From Algibacillus agarilyticus (GTDB taxonomy: Bacteria > Pseudomonadota > Gammaproteobacteria > Enterobacterales > Alteromonadaceae): 64,000 bases of DNA. Below the pieces are notes generated by a model that saw nothing but the letters and a program-made list of their open reading frames with translations, had not been told where the DNA came from and ran no database searches. Shown in pieces: positions 39,183 to 48,071 of the stretch; the stretch's first letter is position 1, and the number at the start of each line of letters is the position of its first letter. Location of the stretch: NCBI RefSeq assembly GCF_003286125.1, contig NZ_QMED01000004.1, positions 124,001 to 188,000 of the forward strand, written 5' to 3'. The position numbers were made by a program, and so were the translations under genes.

Positions 39183-39713
39183 ATGAAAATTTTATTATTA
39201 CTGATAATAACTACATTTTCAGCAGCCAGTATGGCAGAACAAAAAACAGCCCCTTTGCCAAAGCATTTGGAAAAAGAAGTTTCAATCGATTTAAATGAAA
39301 GAACATTTTACCCAATCATTAAATCAGGCGACTGGATCGGAATAAAACATGGTGCAGTTTACTCTACGTTAATTGGCTCTAAAGAATCACCGGAGGTTGT
39401 CATCGGTTTTGGATACGATACTCCAGACAATTTTATCTTTTTAACTCACCAGGATAGCGATAAAGTTGATTTAAATGCTACGGTACAAAAAGCCTTTGCG
39501 AATATTGAAGCTATAGATGTTACTTTTACGCTATCTAAATCACTAGACAATAAGGTGTTAACCGCGAGTGGAAAACCTTTTAGTAGTGAAGCAATATTAT
39601 CTAAAAAACAAATGCAAAAAGCTCATAAAATATTAAATGCAAAACAGCTATTTGTTTCAATCGCTAGAAGAACAGGGTTAATGGTTATAGCTCAAGATGC
39701 TCCCAAAAATTGA
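39183..39713 (+). CDS. Secreted hypothetical protein
   Basis: 176 residues. Signal peptide MKILLLLIITTFSAASMAEQ with probable cleavage after SMA. The mature part is small, mixed alpha/beta by eye, without Cys pairs or recognisable motifs. It lies 77 bp downstream of the histidine kinase on the same strand and could be co-expressed with it. Function unknown. Confidence 0.6.
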   Translation: MKILLLLIITTFSAASMAEQKTAPLPKHLEKEVSIDLNERTFYPIIKSGDWIGIKHGAVYSTLIGSKESPEVVIGFGYDTPDNFIFLTHQDSDKVDLNATVQKAFANIEAIDVTFTLSKSLDNKVLTASGKPFSSEAILSKKQMQKAHKILNAKQLFVSIARRTGLMVIAQDAPKN

Positions 39714-39908
39714 TTAAGTAAATTTGTTTATCTACATAATTATGCTTGGAATGACGATAGTTACGGTAACGCGCCAATAGCCAATATAATATTTGTAATC
39801 GAAAACGGTGAGATTGTTGGATCTATTCCATTAGCTATTGAGGAATAATTTTCATTACAATGATGCTAAGCGCTTATGAACAATCTTGTGGGACATAGTG
39901 TGAGACGT

Positions 39909-40133
39909 ACGGTGTGATACGGGACACGCATTAATAAATCCCCCATTACCTTGACAAATAAACCAAAACAACCAAACTTAGCTGTATATAAAAACACCTG
40001 TATTAATCATCATGACTGATACGGGACGGTGTGATACGGGACACGCATTAATAAAACACTCGCCACCTTGACTTATTGGCCATATCAACCAAACTTAGCT
40101 GTATATAAAAACACCTGTGTTAATCATCATGAC
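39909..40133 (+). repeat. Tandem duplication of the transposase leader (two 108-bp units)
   Basis: Units at 39909-40016 and 40026-40133 share ACGGTGTGATACGGGACACG, CATTAATAAA, CCTTGAC, and ACCAAACTTAGCTGTATATA through to ATCATCATGAC. The second unit ends in the actual start of the transposase gene; the first carries a fossil copy of that start (40012) that soon reaches a stop. Confidence 0.8.
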
Positions 40134-41250
40134 AAAAGCCCGCAAAAGCCAAATATCGCTCGATGACACCGCTTATTATCATTGTGTTTCGCGCTGTGTG
40201 CGACGCGCTTTTTTATGTGGGCAAGACAACATAACCGGTCAATGCTTTGAGCATCGCCGCGAGTGGCTAGTGACGCGTATTAAACAACTCGCTACTATTT
40301 TTGCGATTGATATCGCGGCTTATGCCATCATGAGTAATCATTATCATTTAGTGTTAAGAGTCGACCGTAACATAGCTTTAGCCTGGTCTGATGATGAGGT
40401 GTTAAAACAATGGCATTTATTGTGTAAACCCATGCCCGTTGTGCAACGTTATTTAGATAACAACATTATCAGCGACAATGATTTAATCATTGTAAAACAA
40501 GAAGCAGCTAAGTTTAGAGAACGGTTATATAATATTAGTTGGTTTATGCGTTACCTCAACGAATTCATCTCTCGCCAAGCTAACCGCGAAGATAATTGCA
40601 CAGGCCACTTTTGGGAAGGTCGTTTTAAAAGCCAAGCTTTATTAGACGAAACCGCCATACTGGCTTGCATGGCCTATGTTGATTTAAACCCAATACGCGC
40701 CAACATGGCCAATACACCCGAAACATCAGACTTCACCTCAATTCAAGAGCGCATTGGCGTGGCTAATCATTTAATCGAGCCTCACGTTAACAACGTTAGA
40801 ACTGATAGTGACAAAATAGAGAATAACAGTACGGATAATCACAGAACAGATAATGACAAAACGGTAAATAAACAAGCCATTGCTTCATCACTTGATAGCA
40901 TCAAACCCGCTAATTTATTACCCTTTGCCGGTAATGCACATATCAGCAATAACCCAACCCATATACCGTATGAATTAATTAACTACTTACAGTTAGTGGA
41001 TTGGACTGCCCGACAACTAAAACCTAACAAACGCGGTAAAATGAATGACAACACACCAGAGATTTTAAAGCGACTGAACATCACCGTTGATAACTGGCTT
41101 GAATATTCAAGCCATATTGAAGACCAGTTTGGTTTTAGCCTAGGCGCAGAGCAAAAAATGCGCACATACAGCCAACACGTAAACGTAAAACGCATAGCCA
41201 AACTCAAATCAGCAAAACGTTACTACGCAACCCCCGCCGCACTCACTTAG
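40129..41250 (+). CDS. IS200/RAYT-like transposase (Y1_Tnp superfamily)
   Basis: 373 residues from ATG 40129 (GTG 40117 is also in frame). The HUH metal-binding motif H-Y-H is present in AYAIMSNHYHLVLRVD. The later NREDNCTGHFWEGRFKSQALLDE and MAYVDLNPIRANMA match the long transposase-like proteins of Shewanella and other Alteromonadales. Where canonical REP-associated transposases have the nucleophilic Tyr (Y-x-x-Y-F-N), this protein reads LNEFISRQANR, so that Tyr seems absent; a Tyr lies just upstream in FMRYLNE. The C-terminal third (about residues 275-373) is duplicated downstream. It is not part of a typical IS with clear ends. Confidence 0.8.
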   Translation: MTKARKSQISLDDTAYYHCVSRCVRRAFLCGQDNITGQCFEHRREWLVTRIKQLATIFAIDIAAYAIMSNHYHLVLRVDRNIALAWSDDEVLKQWHLLCKPMPVVQRYLDNNIISDNDLIIVKQEAAKFRERLYNISWFMRYLNEFISRQANREDNCTGHFWEGRFKSQALLDETAILACMAYVDLNPIRANMANTPETSDFTSIQERIGVANHLIEPHVNNVRTDSDKIENNSTDNHRTDNDKTVNKQAIASSLDSIKPANLLPFAGNAHISNNPTHIPYELINYLQLVDWTARQLKPNKRGKMNDNTPEILKRLNITVDNWLEYSSHIEDQFGFSLGAEQKMRTYSQHVNVKRIAKLKSAKRYYATPAALT

Positions 41251-41462
41251 CAAATCTAAATACTTACCGATCAAAATAAGCAATAACTCAAAACATCAGC
41301 AACGATGCAAACCGTCACGCCTAAAAAAGCTAACTTCATCCATCCAACGTAATTTACGCGTATTGAACACCATCAAAATGAATAAATAAAACGATCAGCT
41401 CACTCATTTATCAAACACAATATAGCGAAAATTGGTTAAATTTATCTTTTCTTAGATAGCCT

Positions 41463-41785
41463 GTCCTCGATGATTTATCAGCAATAACCCAACTCATATT
41501 CCGTATGAATTAATTAACTACTTACAATTAGTGGATTGGACAGCCCGACAATTAAAACCTAATAAACGCGGTAAAATGAATGACAACACACCGGAAATTT
41601 TAAAACGACTGAACATCACCGTTGATAACTGGCTTGAGTATTCAAGCCATATTGAAGACCAATTTGGTTTTAGCCTAGGCGCTGAGCAAAGAATGCGCAT
41701 ATACAGCCAACACGTAAACGTAAAACGCATAGCCAAACTCAAAGCTGCACAACGCTACTACGCAACCCCCGCCGCATTCGGTTAG
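41463..41785 (+). pseudogene. Duplicated 3' fragment of the transposase gene, copy 2
   Basis: From TCAGCAATAACCCAACTCATAT to the stop at 41783-41785, it repeats the last 85-95 codons of the transposase almost exactly (WTARQLKPNKRGKMNDNTPE through to RYYATPAA). No start signal or N-terminal domain. The downstream flank is duplicated as well. Confidence 0.85.
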
Positions 41786-42066
41786 CAAATCTAAATACTT
41801 ACCGATCAAAATAAGCAATAACTCAAAACATCAGCAACGATGCAAATAGTCACGCCTAAAAAAGCTAACTTCATCCATCCAACGTAATTTACGCGTATTT
41901 AAAGCCATCAAAATGAATAAATAACACGATCAACCAACTCATTAATCAAACATAATGTAGCTAAAATCGGTTAAATTTATCTTTTCTTAGATAGCCTGTC
42001 CAAGATAGTGCTAGCCAAAGTCGGTTAAATCTTTCTTTTCTTAGAGCGACTGTCCCCGATAGTTTC

Positions 42067-42352
42067 GCTGTATGAATTAATTAACTACTTACAGTTAGTG
42101 GATTGGACTGCCCGACAACTAAAACCTAACAAACGCGGTAAAATGAATGACAACACACCAGAGATTTTAAAGCGACTGAACATCACCGTTGATAACTGGC
42201 TTGAATATTCAAGCCATATTGAAGACCAGTTTGGTTTTAGCCTAGGCGCAGAGCAAAGAATGCGCACCTACAGCCAACACGTAAACGTAAAACGCATAGC
42301 CAAACTCAAAGCTGCACAACGCTACTATGCAACCCCCGCCTCACTCACTTAG
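42067..42352 (+). pseudogene. Duplicated 3' fragment of the transposase gene, copy 3
   Basis: Starts at CTGTATGAATTAATTAACTA and repeats the same C-terminal coding segment to the stop codon, ending ATPASLT. It is nearly identical to copy 2 and to the intact gene, including most third codon positions, so the duplications look recent. Confidence 0.85.
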
Positions 42353-42711
42353 CGAATCTGCAATTTAACCACCTAAACAAGAAAACACGTAGAACATCAG
42401 CAATGATGCAAATAGTCATGCCTGTAAAGATAAACTCACCTATCCAACGTAATTTACGCGTATTGAACACCATCAAAATGAATAAATAAAACGATCAGCT
42501 CACTCATTTATCAAACACAATATAGCGAAAATTGGTTAAATTTATCTTTTCTTAGATAGCCTGTCCTCGATGATTTTATGTTGCAAATAACGGCGAATGA
42601 GACAATGCGGGACAGGCACATATAAACCTCTGATTTAATTATATATTACATAAGCGAATCGACTACCCATCGATGACTGTCCTTGAAGGGTGTTTTTGTG
42701 CCTCTTATTTG

Positions 42712-43146
42712 TTATTTGTCGCTTTGCAAACACTTTGAGTGCTCGTAGTTTTGTGGCCACATTGCATAACGCTCTGTAAAGTATTCCGCTTTGGATAAGT
42801 TACCCTTTTCATACTCAAATGTACGCCAAAGATCATGAAGGCCATTTAACCAAAATAGTAAAACAATTACGAAAATTGAATAGAAAACTAAATCATATTT
42901 GTTAAATGAACCTCTAACTACCTCAACCCCTCCCAACACAACTCCAAAGAAAAGTATAAGTAGAACGCTAGTTAAAAATGAAAAATAAGGAGAAATAATT
43001 GTGGAAGAATCAAGCCACATTGCCGATAAACAAGCACCATTAAGTTGCAAGGCCGATAAAATGATAAACACTTGAAAGCAAAAATAGAACGTTGCTACTG
43101 TAATTGACAGTAGAGCTTTATTTCCCGGAATTTTCAAAACCAACAA
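42712..43146 (-). CDS. Hypothetical membrane protein, possible gene-cassette ORF
   Basis: 144 residues if it starts at TTG 43146, with three hydrophobic segments (about 12-35, 52-76, 88-104). No ATG lies near the N-terminus, so the start is unusual or truncated. The frame begins three bases from the attC-like palindrome at 43149-43204, as cassette genes often do. I recognise no family. The C-terminus is charged and ends NYEHSKCLQSDK. Confidence 0.5.
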   Translation of the reverse strand: MLVLKIPGNKALLSITVATFYFCFQVFIILSALQLNGACLSAMWLDSSTIISPYFSFLTSVLLILFFGVVLGGVEVVRGSFNKYDLVFYSIFVIVLLFWLNGLHDLWRTFEYEKGNLSKAEYFTERYAMWPQNYEHSKCLQSDK

Positions 43147-43148
43147 TT

Positions 43149-43204
43149 CTCTAACATTTAGTATTCATTCACACGTAGTGGTGTGAATGAATCATTTGTT
43201 GAAC
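43149..43204 (-). other. attC-like recombination site, copy X
   Basis: The outer 7-mers are CTCTAAC (43149) and GTTGAAC (43198), which fit the YYYAAC and GTTRRRY cores. Between them the perfect 12-bp stem ATTCATTCACAC / GTGTGAATGAAT has the loop GTAGTG, and AACA / TGTT pairs at the base. A related site is at 44492-44550. Confidence 0.45.
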
Positions 43205-43597
43205 GGGCAGATGAACAACGAGGTTGGTTTGATTTATGCTATAGGAATTTGCTTTTTTAAGCTTGATTGATGTTATCAACTTGGCAGCCCTGTTATTTGC
43301 ATTTTCTATCCATTTACGATGACTTGCTCGCTTTATACAACCTAATTTAAGCTAACTACGCGTTTGATTCAACTCTATTTTTTTATTTCACACAGCCGTG
43401 CTTCGCTTGCCTTTTCAAGCCAATTTAGTGTGGGACAGCCACTCTAAGAAAAGATAACTATCTGGGACAGCCAGTGCGCCGTTGATGTACTATCAAATAA
43501 ACAAACTTAACCAAAAGTTCTCATGCAGGACAGTCATCGATAAACCGAGGAACGAGCAAAAAGCCAACTGTTTTTTATCCGTTTAGGCAACTTAGGC
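43205..43597. other. Intergenic stretch with GGGACAG motifs
   Basis: About 390 bp without a supported gene. Near 43236-43260 is ATGCTATAGGAA...TTGCTTTTT, which also follows the second attC-like site. GGGACAGCC occurs at 43432 and 43463 around TAAGAAAAGAT, the inverse of the repeat flank of the transposase fragments. AGGACAG is at 43527. Confidence 0.5.
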
Positions 43598-44041
43598 CTA
43601 TTTTGCACTTAGCTTTGACCAACTTTGATAAGTACCAATTGAATATAACATACCGATACTTAAACATATTGCTGAACTTACAAGCCAAAATGTAATGCTA
43701 TTTTCAGGAAACATAGGCATTAATGCAACAAATAACACACCACGTAATACATAAATTAATGATATGAGAACTAAAGCTACACGTAGAAGTGGAAGTTTAG
43801 TTATTAACCTTGCACCAGACAATCCGTAAACAGACCAAATACCAAGAAGTAAAACTAAAACAGATGTAACAATTGTAGGGTGAGAGTCACCGGCTTCAGC
43901 CATCTTAGCCATGTGCTCTCCCGCACCGAAGAAGCGATACCAGTCACCACCAAATATAATACAGCCCAAATGAGCTAAAGCGGCAACGGCAGTGAATAGT
44001 GCGCCTAGTATGAGAGGTTTATTTGGTCTTGAATCTAACAC
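43598..44041 (-). CDS. Conserved four-TM membrane protein of unknown function
   Basis: 147 residues with four hydrophobic helices (about 8-30, 55-75, 83-108, 115-138). The segment WYRFFGAGEHMAKMAEAGDSHP between helices 1 and 2 is a motif I have seen in a small family of uncharacterised membrane proteins from proteobacteria; the function is not known. It lies between two attC-like palindromes and so may be cassette-borne. Confidence 0.65.
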   Translation of the reverse strand: MLDSRPNKPLILGALFTAVAALAHLGCIIFGGDWYRFFGAGEHMAKMAEAGDSHPTIVTSVLVLLLGIWSVYGLSGARLITKLPLLRVALVLISLIYVLRGVLFVALMPMFPENSITFWLVSSAICLSIGMLYSIGTYQSWSKLSAK

Positions 44042-44310
44042 AATACTTCCTGTATATGCCTAAAGCTTAATACCAATAATTCTTATAAGCCATTCACAAA
44101 TAGCGTTTTAAAATATCCGTATTGCTTAAAATTTATTTAATAATGTCAGTACGCTAGCATCAATTTAACTTTACATTCAACCTTAAATTAAGACCATAAA
44201 AACAACTGTTAAAAGTTCTGCTGTAATGGCTTATTATGTTTTTAAGTTAAAAGACAAAATAAAAAAACAACCCAAAACCAACTAATGCATAAATGATATT
44301 CCAAGTAGTT
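44042..44310. other. Non-coding stretch with a half MITE end
   Basis: ATACCAATAATTCTTATAAG near 44070 resembles one terminus of MITE family 3. Otherwise AT-rich sequence without a supported ORF. Confidence 0.35.
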
Positions 44311-44475
44311 CTAGCGCGCGCTGTCAGCATCATGTTCATGATCTACATTAGTGTTGCCCCAACCCTGGACTGAATTAATAAAACCGCCACTAGAAGGCTT
44401 TACTGGTTCAGATACTTCCGTTTCAACAAGATTTTTTGGAGTACCTTTGATTTCATAATCTAGCTTTTTAGACAT
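44311..44475 (-). CDS. Small hypothetical protein (54 aa)
   Basis: Starts MSKKLDYEIKGTPKNLVETE and ends HDADSAR. ATG at 44475 is preceded by AAGGATGGATT, a good ribosome site. It begins about 17 bp after the edge of the attC-like site at 44492-44550, typical spacing for a gene cassette. No recognised domain; hydrophilic with no membrane segment. Confidence 0.5.
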   Translation of the reverse strand: MSKKLDYEIKGTPKNLVETEVSEPVKPSSGGFINSVQGWGNTNVDHEHDADSAR

Positions 44476-44491
44476 AATCCATCCTTAGAAA

Positions 44492-44550
44492 ACATAACAT
44501 TTAGCATTCATGCGTCACGTAGTGTGTGATCGAAAAATGCCTTGTTGAAC
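44492..44550 (-). other. attC-like recombination site, copy Y
   Basis: Outer cores ACATAAC and GTTGAAC enclose AACATTTAGCATTCATGC, TCACGTAGTGTGTGA and AATGCCTTGTT, which fold as an imperfect palindrome. It shares AACATTTAG, ATTCAT, CACGTAGTG and TGTTGAACG with site X, and both are followed on the plus strand by ATGCTATAGGAA. Confidence 0.42.
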
Positions 44551-44712
44551 GAAGCTGATGCCTTCGCTCAACTATAAATTGGTATGGTTAATGCTATAGG
44601 AAATTGCTTTTTAAAGGAAGCTGGCTTCAGTATTAAGCTCGTAATTAATAGCGTGTTATTCGACTTATTATTTTATTTTCGTCTTTTTCTAAATCTAAAC
44701 AATAAATACAAA

Positions 44713-44735
44713 AAAGGGAGCAACTAGCTCCCTTT
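44713..44735 (-). terminator. Rho-independent terminator of the symporter gene
   Basis: Read on the minus strand: AAAGGGAGC / GCTCCCTTT stem with a 5-base loop followed by TTTTTT, about 50 bp beyond the stop codon. Confidence 0.8.
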
Positions 44736-44781
44736 CCCATTTTAAACTTAAGTGTTTAAGTTGTACTAACCACTCAGATGT

Positions 44782-46356
44782 TTACCACCAAGTAACGTAG
44801 AAGAACGTTAAGATGATCACACAACCAATGGCGGCTAAATTAAAACCACGGTCAGTTGCAAAGCTGACCTCATCTAAGCTTACACTTTGATTTGAGCTCT
44901 CATCGCCTTCTTTACTTGCTGTTAATATCGATACAACAACGGTTAATGCTAAACATAATAAGAAGACTAAACCGATTCGATCCATAAATGGTAAATCAGG
45001 GAACGTGAATTTTAATGCAAAAGAGAAAATAGCAGAGCCAATGGCTGCAGATAAAGCCCCTTGGGATGTTGTACGCTTCCAGAACATACCCATTAAAAAG
45101 ATAACCGTGATACCCGGTGTAAATACACCGGTAAATTCTTGAATATATTGAAAGGCTTGATCAAACTGACCTAATAAAGGTTGTGCTGTAATTAAGGCTA
45201 AACCCAATGCAACAAGTGTTGCAATACGGCCAATGTGTACATAATGGTTTTGGCTCTTATTAGGTTGTAAAGGTCTATATATATCCATGGTAAAAATAGT
45301 TGAAATACTGTTCGTCATTGACGCTAAAGATGAGACAATTGCCGCCACTAACGCCGCAAACACTAAGCCTTTTATACCAACAGGCATTAACTCCATCATT
45401 GAAGGATAAGCTTGATCAGGAGACGTTAATTGTGGATACAATATAACCGCAGCAATACCGGGTAATACCACAATAACAGGCATTAATAATTTTAGATAAG
45501 CTGCAAATGCAATCCCTTTTTGCGCTTCTTTTAAATCTTTTGCTGCTAATGCACGTTGAATAATATATTGGTTAAAACCCCAGTAACTTATATTCATTAC
45601 CCATAAACCACCAACTAATACTGAAATACCCGGTAAGTTCATGTAGTTTTCGTTATCTGGGCTTAATATCATATCAAAGTGGCCCGGTAATTCATGAGTT
45701 AATACACTAAAACCAGCAATAAAACCTTGTCCATCAGATACTTCAACTAAGGCCAAATAGCTGAGTAACAAACCACCAAATACCAATAAAACAACTTGTA
45801 AGATGTCGGTATAAGCAACCGCTTTTAAACCACCATAAAGTGAATAGGCAATTGAAAATACCGCTAAGAAAATCATGCCGAACATCCAATCAACACCCGC
45901 AACGGTTTGAATAGCTAAGCCACCTAACCATAAAACTGCCGTTAAATTAACAAAGATGTAAACCGCGATCCAAAAGAGCGCCAATGTTGTTTTTACGCGG
46001 CTATCAAATCGCTGTTCTAAATATTGTGGCATGGTAAAAATGCCATTTTTTAAAAATATCGGTAATAAATATTTACCTACTATAATAAGGGTTATGGCGG
46101 CCATCCATTCATAAGAGGCAATAGCAAGCCCAAGTGCATACCCAGAACCTGACATACCAATAATTTGTTCAGCCGAAATATTAGAGGCAATAAGTGAAGC
46201 GCCAATCGCCCACCATGGTAACGATTTACTCGCTAAAAAATAATCTTCGGTGTTGCGCCCTTCAGCTTTTTCGTTGCGAGATATCCACAGTGCTATAATG
46301 AGCAAGCCCACTACATAAGCAATGAATATGCTCGTATCTAACATTTCAAGTTTCAT
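44782..46356 (-). CDS. Sodium/sugar symporter of the vSGLT type
   Basis: 524 residues from ATG 46356, which has AAGGAACG just upstream; an in-frame TTG at 46374 is less likely. About 14 TM helices. It matches the Vibrio galactose symporter vSGLT along most of its length: TEDYFLASKSLPWWAIGASLIASNISAEQ, the GMSGSGYALGLAIASYEW sodium/sugar region, NISYWGFNQYIIQRALAAK and AALVAAIVSSLASMTNS. Last gene of the presumed L-galactose operon and separated from the reductase gene by about 200 bp and a hairpin, so it may also have its own promoter. Import of L-galactose is inferred from context; vSGLT itself carries D-galactose and D-glucose. Confidence 0.88.
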   Translation of the reverse strand: MKLEMLDTSIFIAYVVGLLIIALWISRNEKAEGRNTEDYFLASKSLPWWAIGASLIASNISAEQIIGMSGSGYALGLAIASYEWMAAITLIIVGKYLLPIFLKNGIFTMPQYLEQRFDSRVKTTLALFWIAVYIFVNLTAVLWLGGLAIQTVAGVDWMFGMIFLAVFSIAYSLYGGLKAVAYTDILQVVLLVFGGLLLSYLALVEVSDGQGFIAGFSVLTHELPGHFDMILSPDNENYMNLPGISVLVGGLWVMNISYWGFNQYIIQRALAAKDLKEAQKGIAFAAYLKLLMPVIVVLPGIAAVILYPQLTSPDQAYPSMMELMPVGIKGLVFAALVAAIVSSLASMTNSISTIFTMDIYRPLQPNKSQNHYVHIGRIATLVALGLALITAQPLLGQFDQAFQYIQEFTGVFTPGITVIFLMGMFWKRTTSQGALSAAIGSAIFSFALKFTFPDLPFMDRIGLVFLLCLALTVVVSILTASKEGDESSNQSVSLDEVSFATDRGFNLAAIGCVIILTFFYVTWW

Positions 46357-46403
46357 TAATCGTTCCTTATCCAACCAGTAAAGTTAAACCGCCAACCAAA
46401 CAA

Positions 46404-46412
46404 GTTAACAAT
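46404..46412. promoter_or_regulatory. Possible operator half site upstream of the symporter
   Basis: GTTAACAAT (reverse complement ATTGTTAAC) is three quarters of the palindrome seen at 10924-10935 and 50986-50997 and lies about 50 bp upstream of the symporter start. A chance match is possible in AT-rich DNA. Confidence 0.25.
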
Positions 46413-46515
46413 TTATTGTATTTATTTAACAAAAGTAACACTATTAGACTCTATTTTCACATATAAAATCAATAGTCTTTTTACTAGTGCCATTTTTAGA
46501 CGTGGCAAAAACATG

Positions 46516-46537
46516 AAAGAGAGCAAGCGCTCTCTTT
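46516..46537. terminator. Hairpin terminator after the reductase gene
   Basis: Stem AAAGAGAGC / GCTCTCTTT with a 4-base loop, 20 bp past the stop codon of the minus-strand reductase gene. Only a short T run follows on the minus strand, so read-through to the symporter is likely. Confidence 0.6.
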
Positions 46538-46557
46538 TTATTTAAAACTCTAACTTG

Positions 46558-48024
46558 CTATATTGTTGTAAAATCGACGCCATCGTTACTGAGTAAAGGC
46601 AATAATTTTGTATACCCTTGCTCTATCGCCACTTTAAATTGTTTATTTTCAAGTAAGTTTGTTGAGAATACCTTGGTAAAACCAACAAATAGCGCAATAT
46701 CATGTGCTGCATCGTTATTACATTCTGCAGCCAATTTAAGTAAATCAGACTGTAACGGATCGACTAATTCTTCATTATTAATATAACGCTTACGAATAAA
46801 CAAACACCACGCGGCCACGGCAACACCTAAGCCGTTAATTGCATTATCATCCGCTATATTTTGTTCAATAATTGGGAGGATCCGCATGGGTAGTTTTTGC
46901 GAGCCATCCCAAGCGATCTGGGCCAATAAATGCCTAATAGCTGGGTTTTTAAAACGCGCTAGTATATCTTGGCTGTAAGCCTGTACATCAAGCTCTTTTG
47001 GCGGCGTAAACGAAGGAATGACTTCGCTGTTTATTAAGTTGGTAATAAAGCTGACTAAGCCTTGATCTTGCATTGCGTCATAAACTGTTTCATGACCTAA
47101 TAAAACACCGATATAAGCCAGTGTTGAATGTGGGCAATTTAATAATCTTAATTTTGCATTTTCAAAGCCACGCACATCTGAAGTTAATGTTGCGCCAACC
47201 TTATCCCAAGCCGGTCTATTTTTAGGTAATGTATCTTCAATCACCCATTGAACAAAAGACTCTCGCTTGATTGGCCAATTGTCCGATACATTGAGCTCTG
47301 TTGATATTAACGTTCGAAGTGCATCATCCGTTGCCGGTGTAATACTGTCGACCATGGTGCAAGGTGCGATTAAATTTTCTTCTAGCCAAAGGGTAAATTT
47401 TTCGTCAAGCTGCTTGGCATAGCTTATTAAAGCCGCTCTTAATTTATGGCCATTGTCAGTTAAATTGTCACAACTGATAACACAAAAAGCCGGTAAATTA
47501 TTGTTATAGCGGTCGAGCAACGCATTGGCTAGCATGCCCACAGCCGTAATGGGTTGTAGCGTACCGGTTAAATCTTGTTTGATCTCTTTGTTATCTAAAT
47601 CTAACGTTCCTTTACTATCAAGACAATAGCCTTTTTCAGTGATCGTTAGTGTGACAAATTGCGTGTCTTGATGAGTGAGTCTAGCAAATACTTTATCAAA
47701 TTCAGTAGTTGCAATGAGTACCTCTTTAATCGAACCAATGATTTCAAACTCGGTCTTGCTATCGAGCACCGCAACTGAATACAAACCATCTTGTTCTGTT
47801 AATGCTTCAGATACGCCTGCAGAACGCATAGAGACAGCTGAAATTAACCAATCACCGCCATATTGAGTGATCGCTTGATGAGTATACCAAGCTTGATGCC
47901 CACGAAAAAAAGCGCCTGGCCCAATATGAACAAGTCCTACTTTTTTATTTTGATCGGTTAAGCGGTAATTGGGAATGCTGCACGCGTCAATATCATTTAG
48001 CGTGGCTAAGTTTAATTTATTCAT
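46558..48024 (-). CDS. Mannitol-dehydrogenase-family hexuronate reductase (UxuB/UxaB type)
   Basis: 488 residues, long-chain polyol/mannonate dehydrogenase family. NAD-binding start VGLVHIGPGAFFRGHQAWYT (about 29-48), then TLTITEKGYCLD, SCDNLTDNGHKLR, and the catalytic K-x4-N-x3-H in NAKLRLLNCPHSTLAYIG. Overall closest by eye to fructuronate reductase UxuB. In this operon its likely substrate is D-tagaturonate, made by the LgoD-like enzyme and reduced to D-altronate (or a fructuronate-to-mannonate equivalent). The substrate assignment is an inference. It follows the aldo-keto reductase gene by 47 bp. Confidence 0.8.
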   Translation of the reverse strand: MNKLNLATLNDIDACSIPNYRLTDQNKKVGLVHIGPGAFFRGHQAWYTHQAITQYGGDWLISAVSMRSAGVSEALTEQDGLYSVAVLDSKTEFEIIGSIKEVLIATTEFDKVFARLTHQDTQFVTLTITEKGYCLDSKGTLDLDNKEIKQDLTGTLQPITAVGMLANALLDRYNNNLPAFCVISCDNLTDNGHKLRAALISYAKQLDEKFTLWLEENLIAPCTMVDSITPATDDALRTLISTELNVSDNWPIKRESFVQWVIEDTLPKNRPAWDKVGATLTSDVRGFENAKLRLLNCPHSTLAYIGVLLGHETVYDAMQDQGLVSFITNLINSEVIPSFTPPKELDVQAYSQDILARFKNPAIRHLLAQIAWDGSQKLPMRILPIIEQNIADDNAINGLGVAVAAWCLFIRKRYINNEELVDPLQSDLLKLAAECNNDAAHDIALFVGFTKVFSTNLLENKQFKVAIEQGYTKLLPLLSNDGVDFTTI

Positions 48025-48071
48025 TTTATCAGCCTAAATATTTGAATTTAAATACGCTTTGTTAAATTCGA

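Larger units (their letters stand above)
40946..42575 (+). repeat. Three tandem repeats, transposase tail plus downstream flank
   Basis: Each unit (about 510-590 bp) contains the 3' end of the transposase gene and a common flank with AACGTAATTTACGCGTATT and AAATTTATCTTTTCTTAGAT, followed by AGCCTGTCC. The units start near 40946, 41470 and 42067 and the last ends near 42575. The third flank lacks part of the early sequence. Confidence 0.8.

Noticed and set aside
41518-41742. Minus-strand ORFs of 60-74 codons in the transposase-fragment repeats (also 40983-41207 and 42085-42267)
   Set aside because: They are antisense shadows of the duplicated transposase tail and recur only because the coding strand is repeated.
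39909-42575. CRISPR array
   Set aside because: Repeats are long (108 bp and over 500 bp), include coding sequence, and are not separated by uniform unique spacers.
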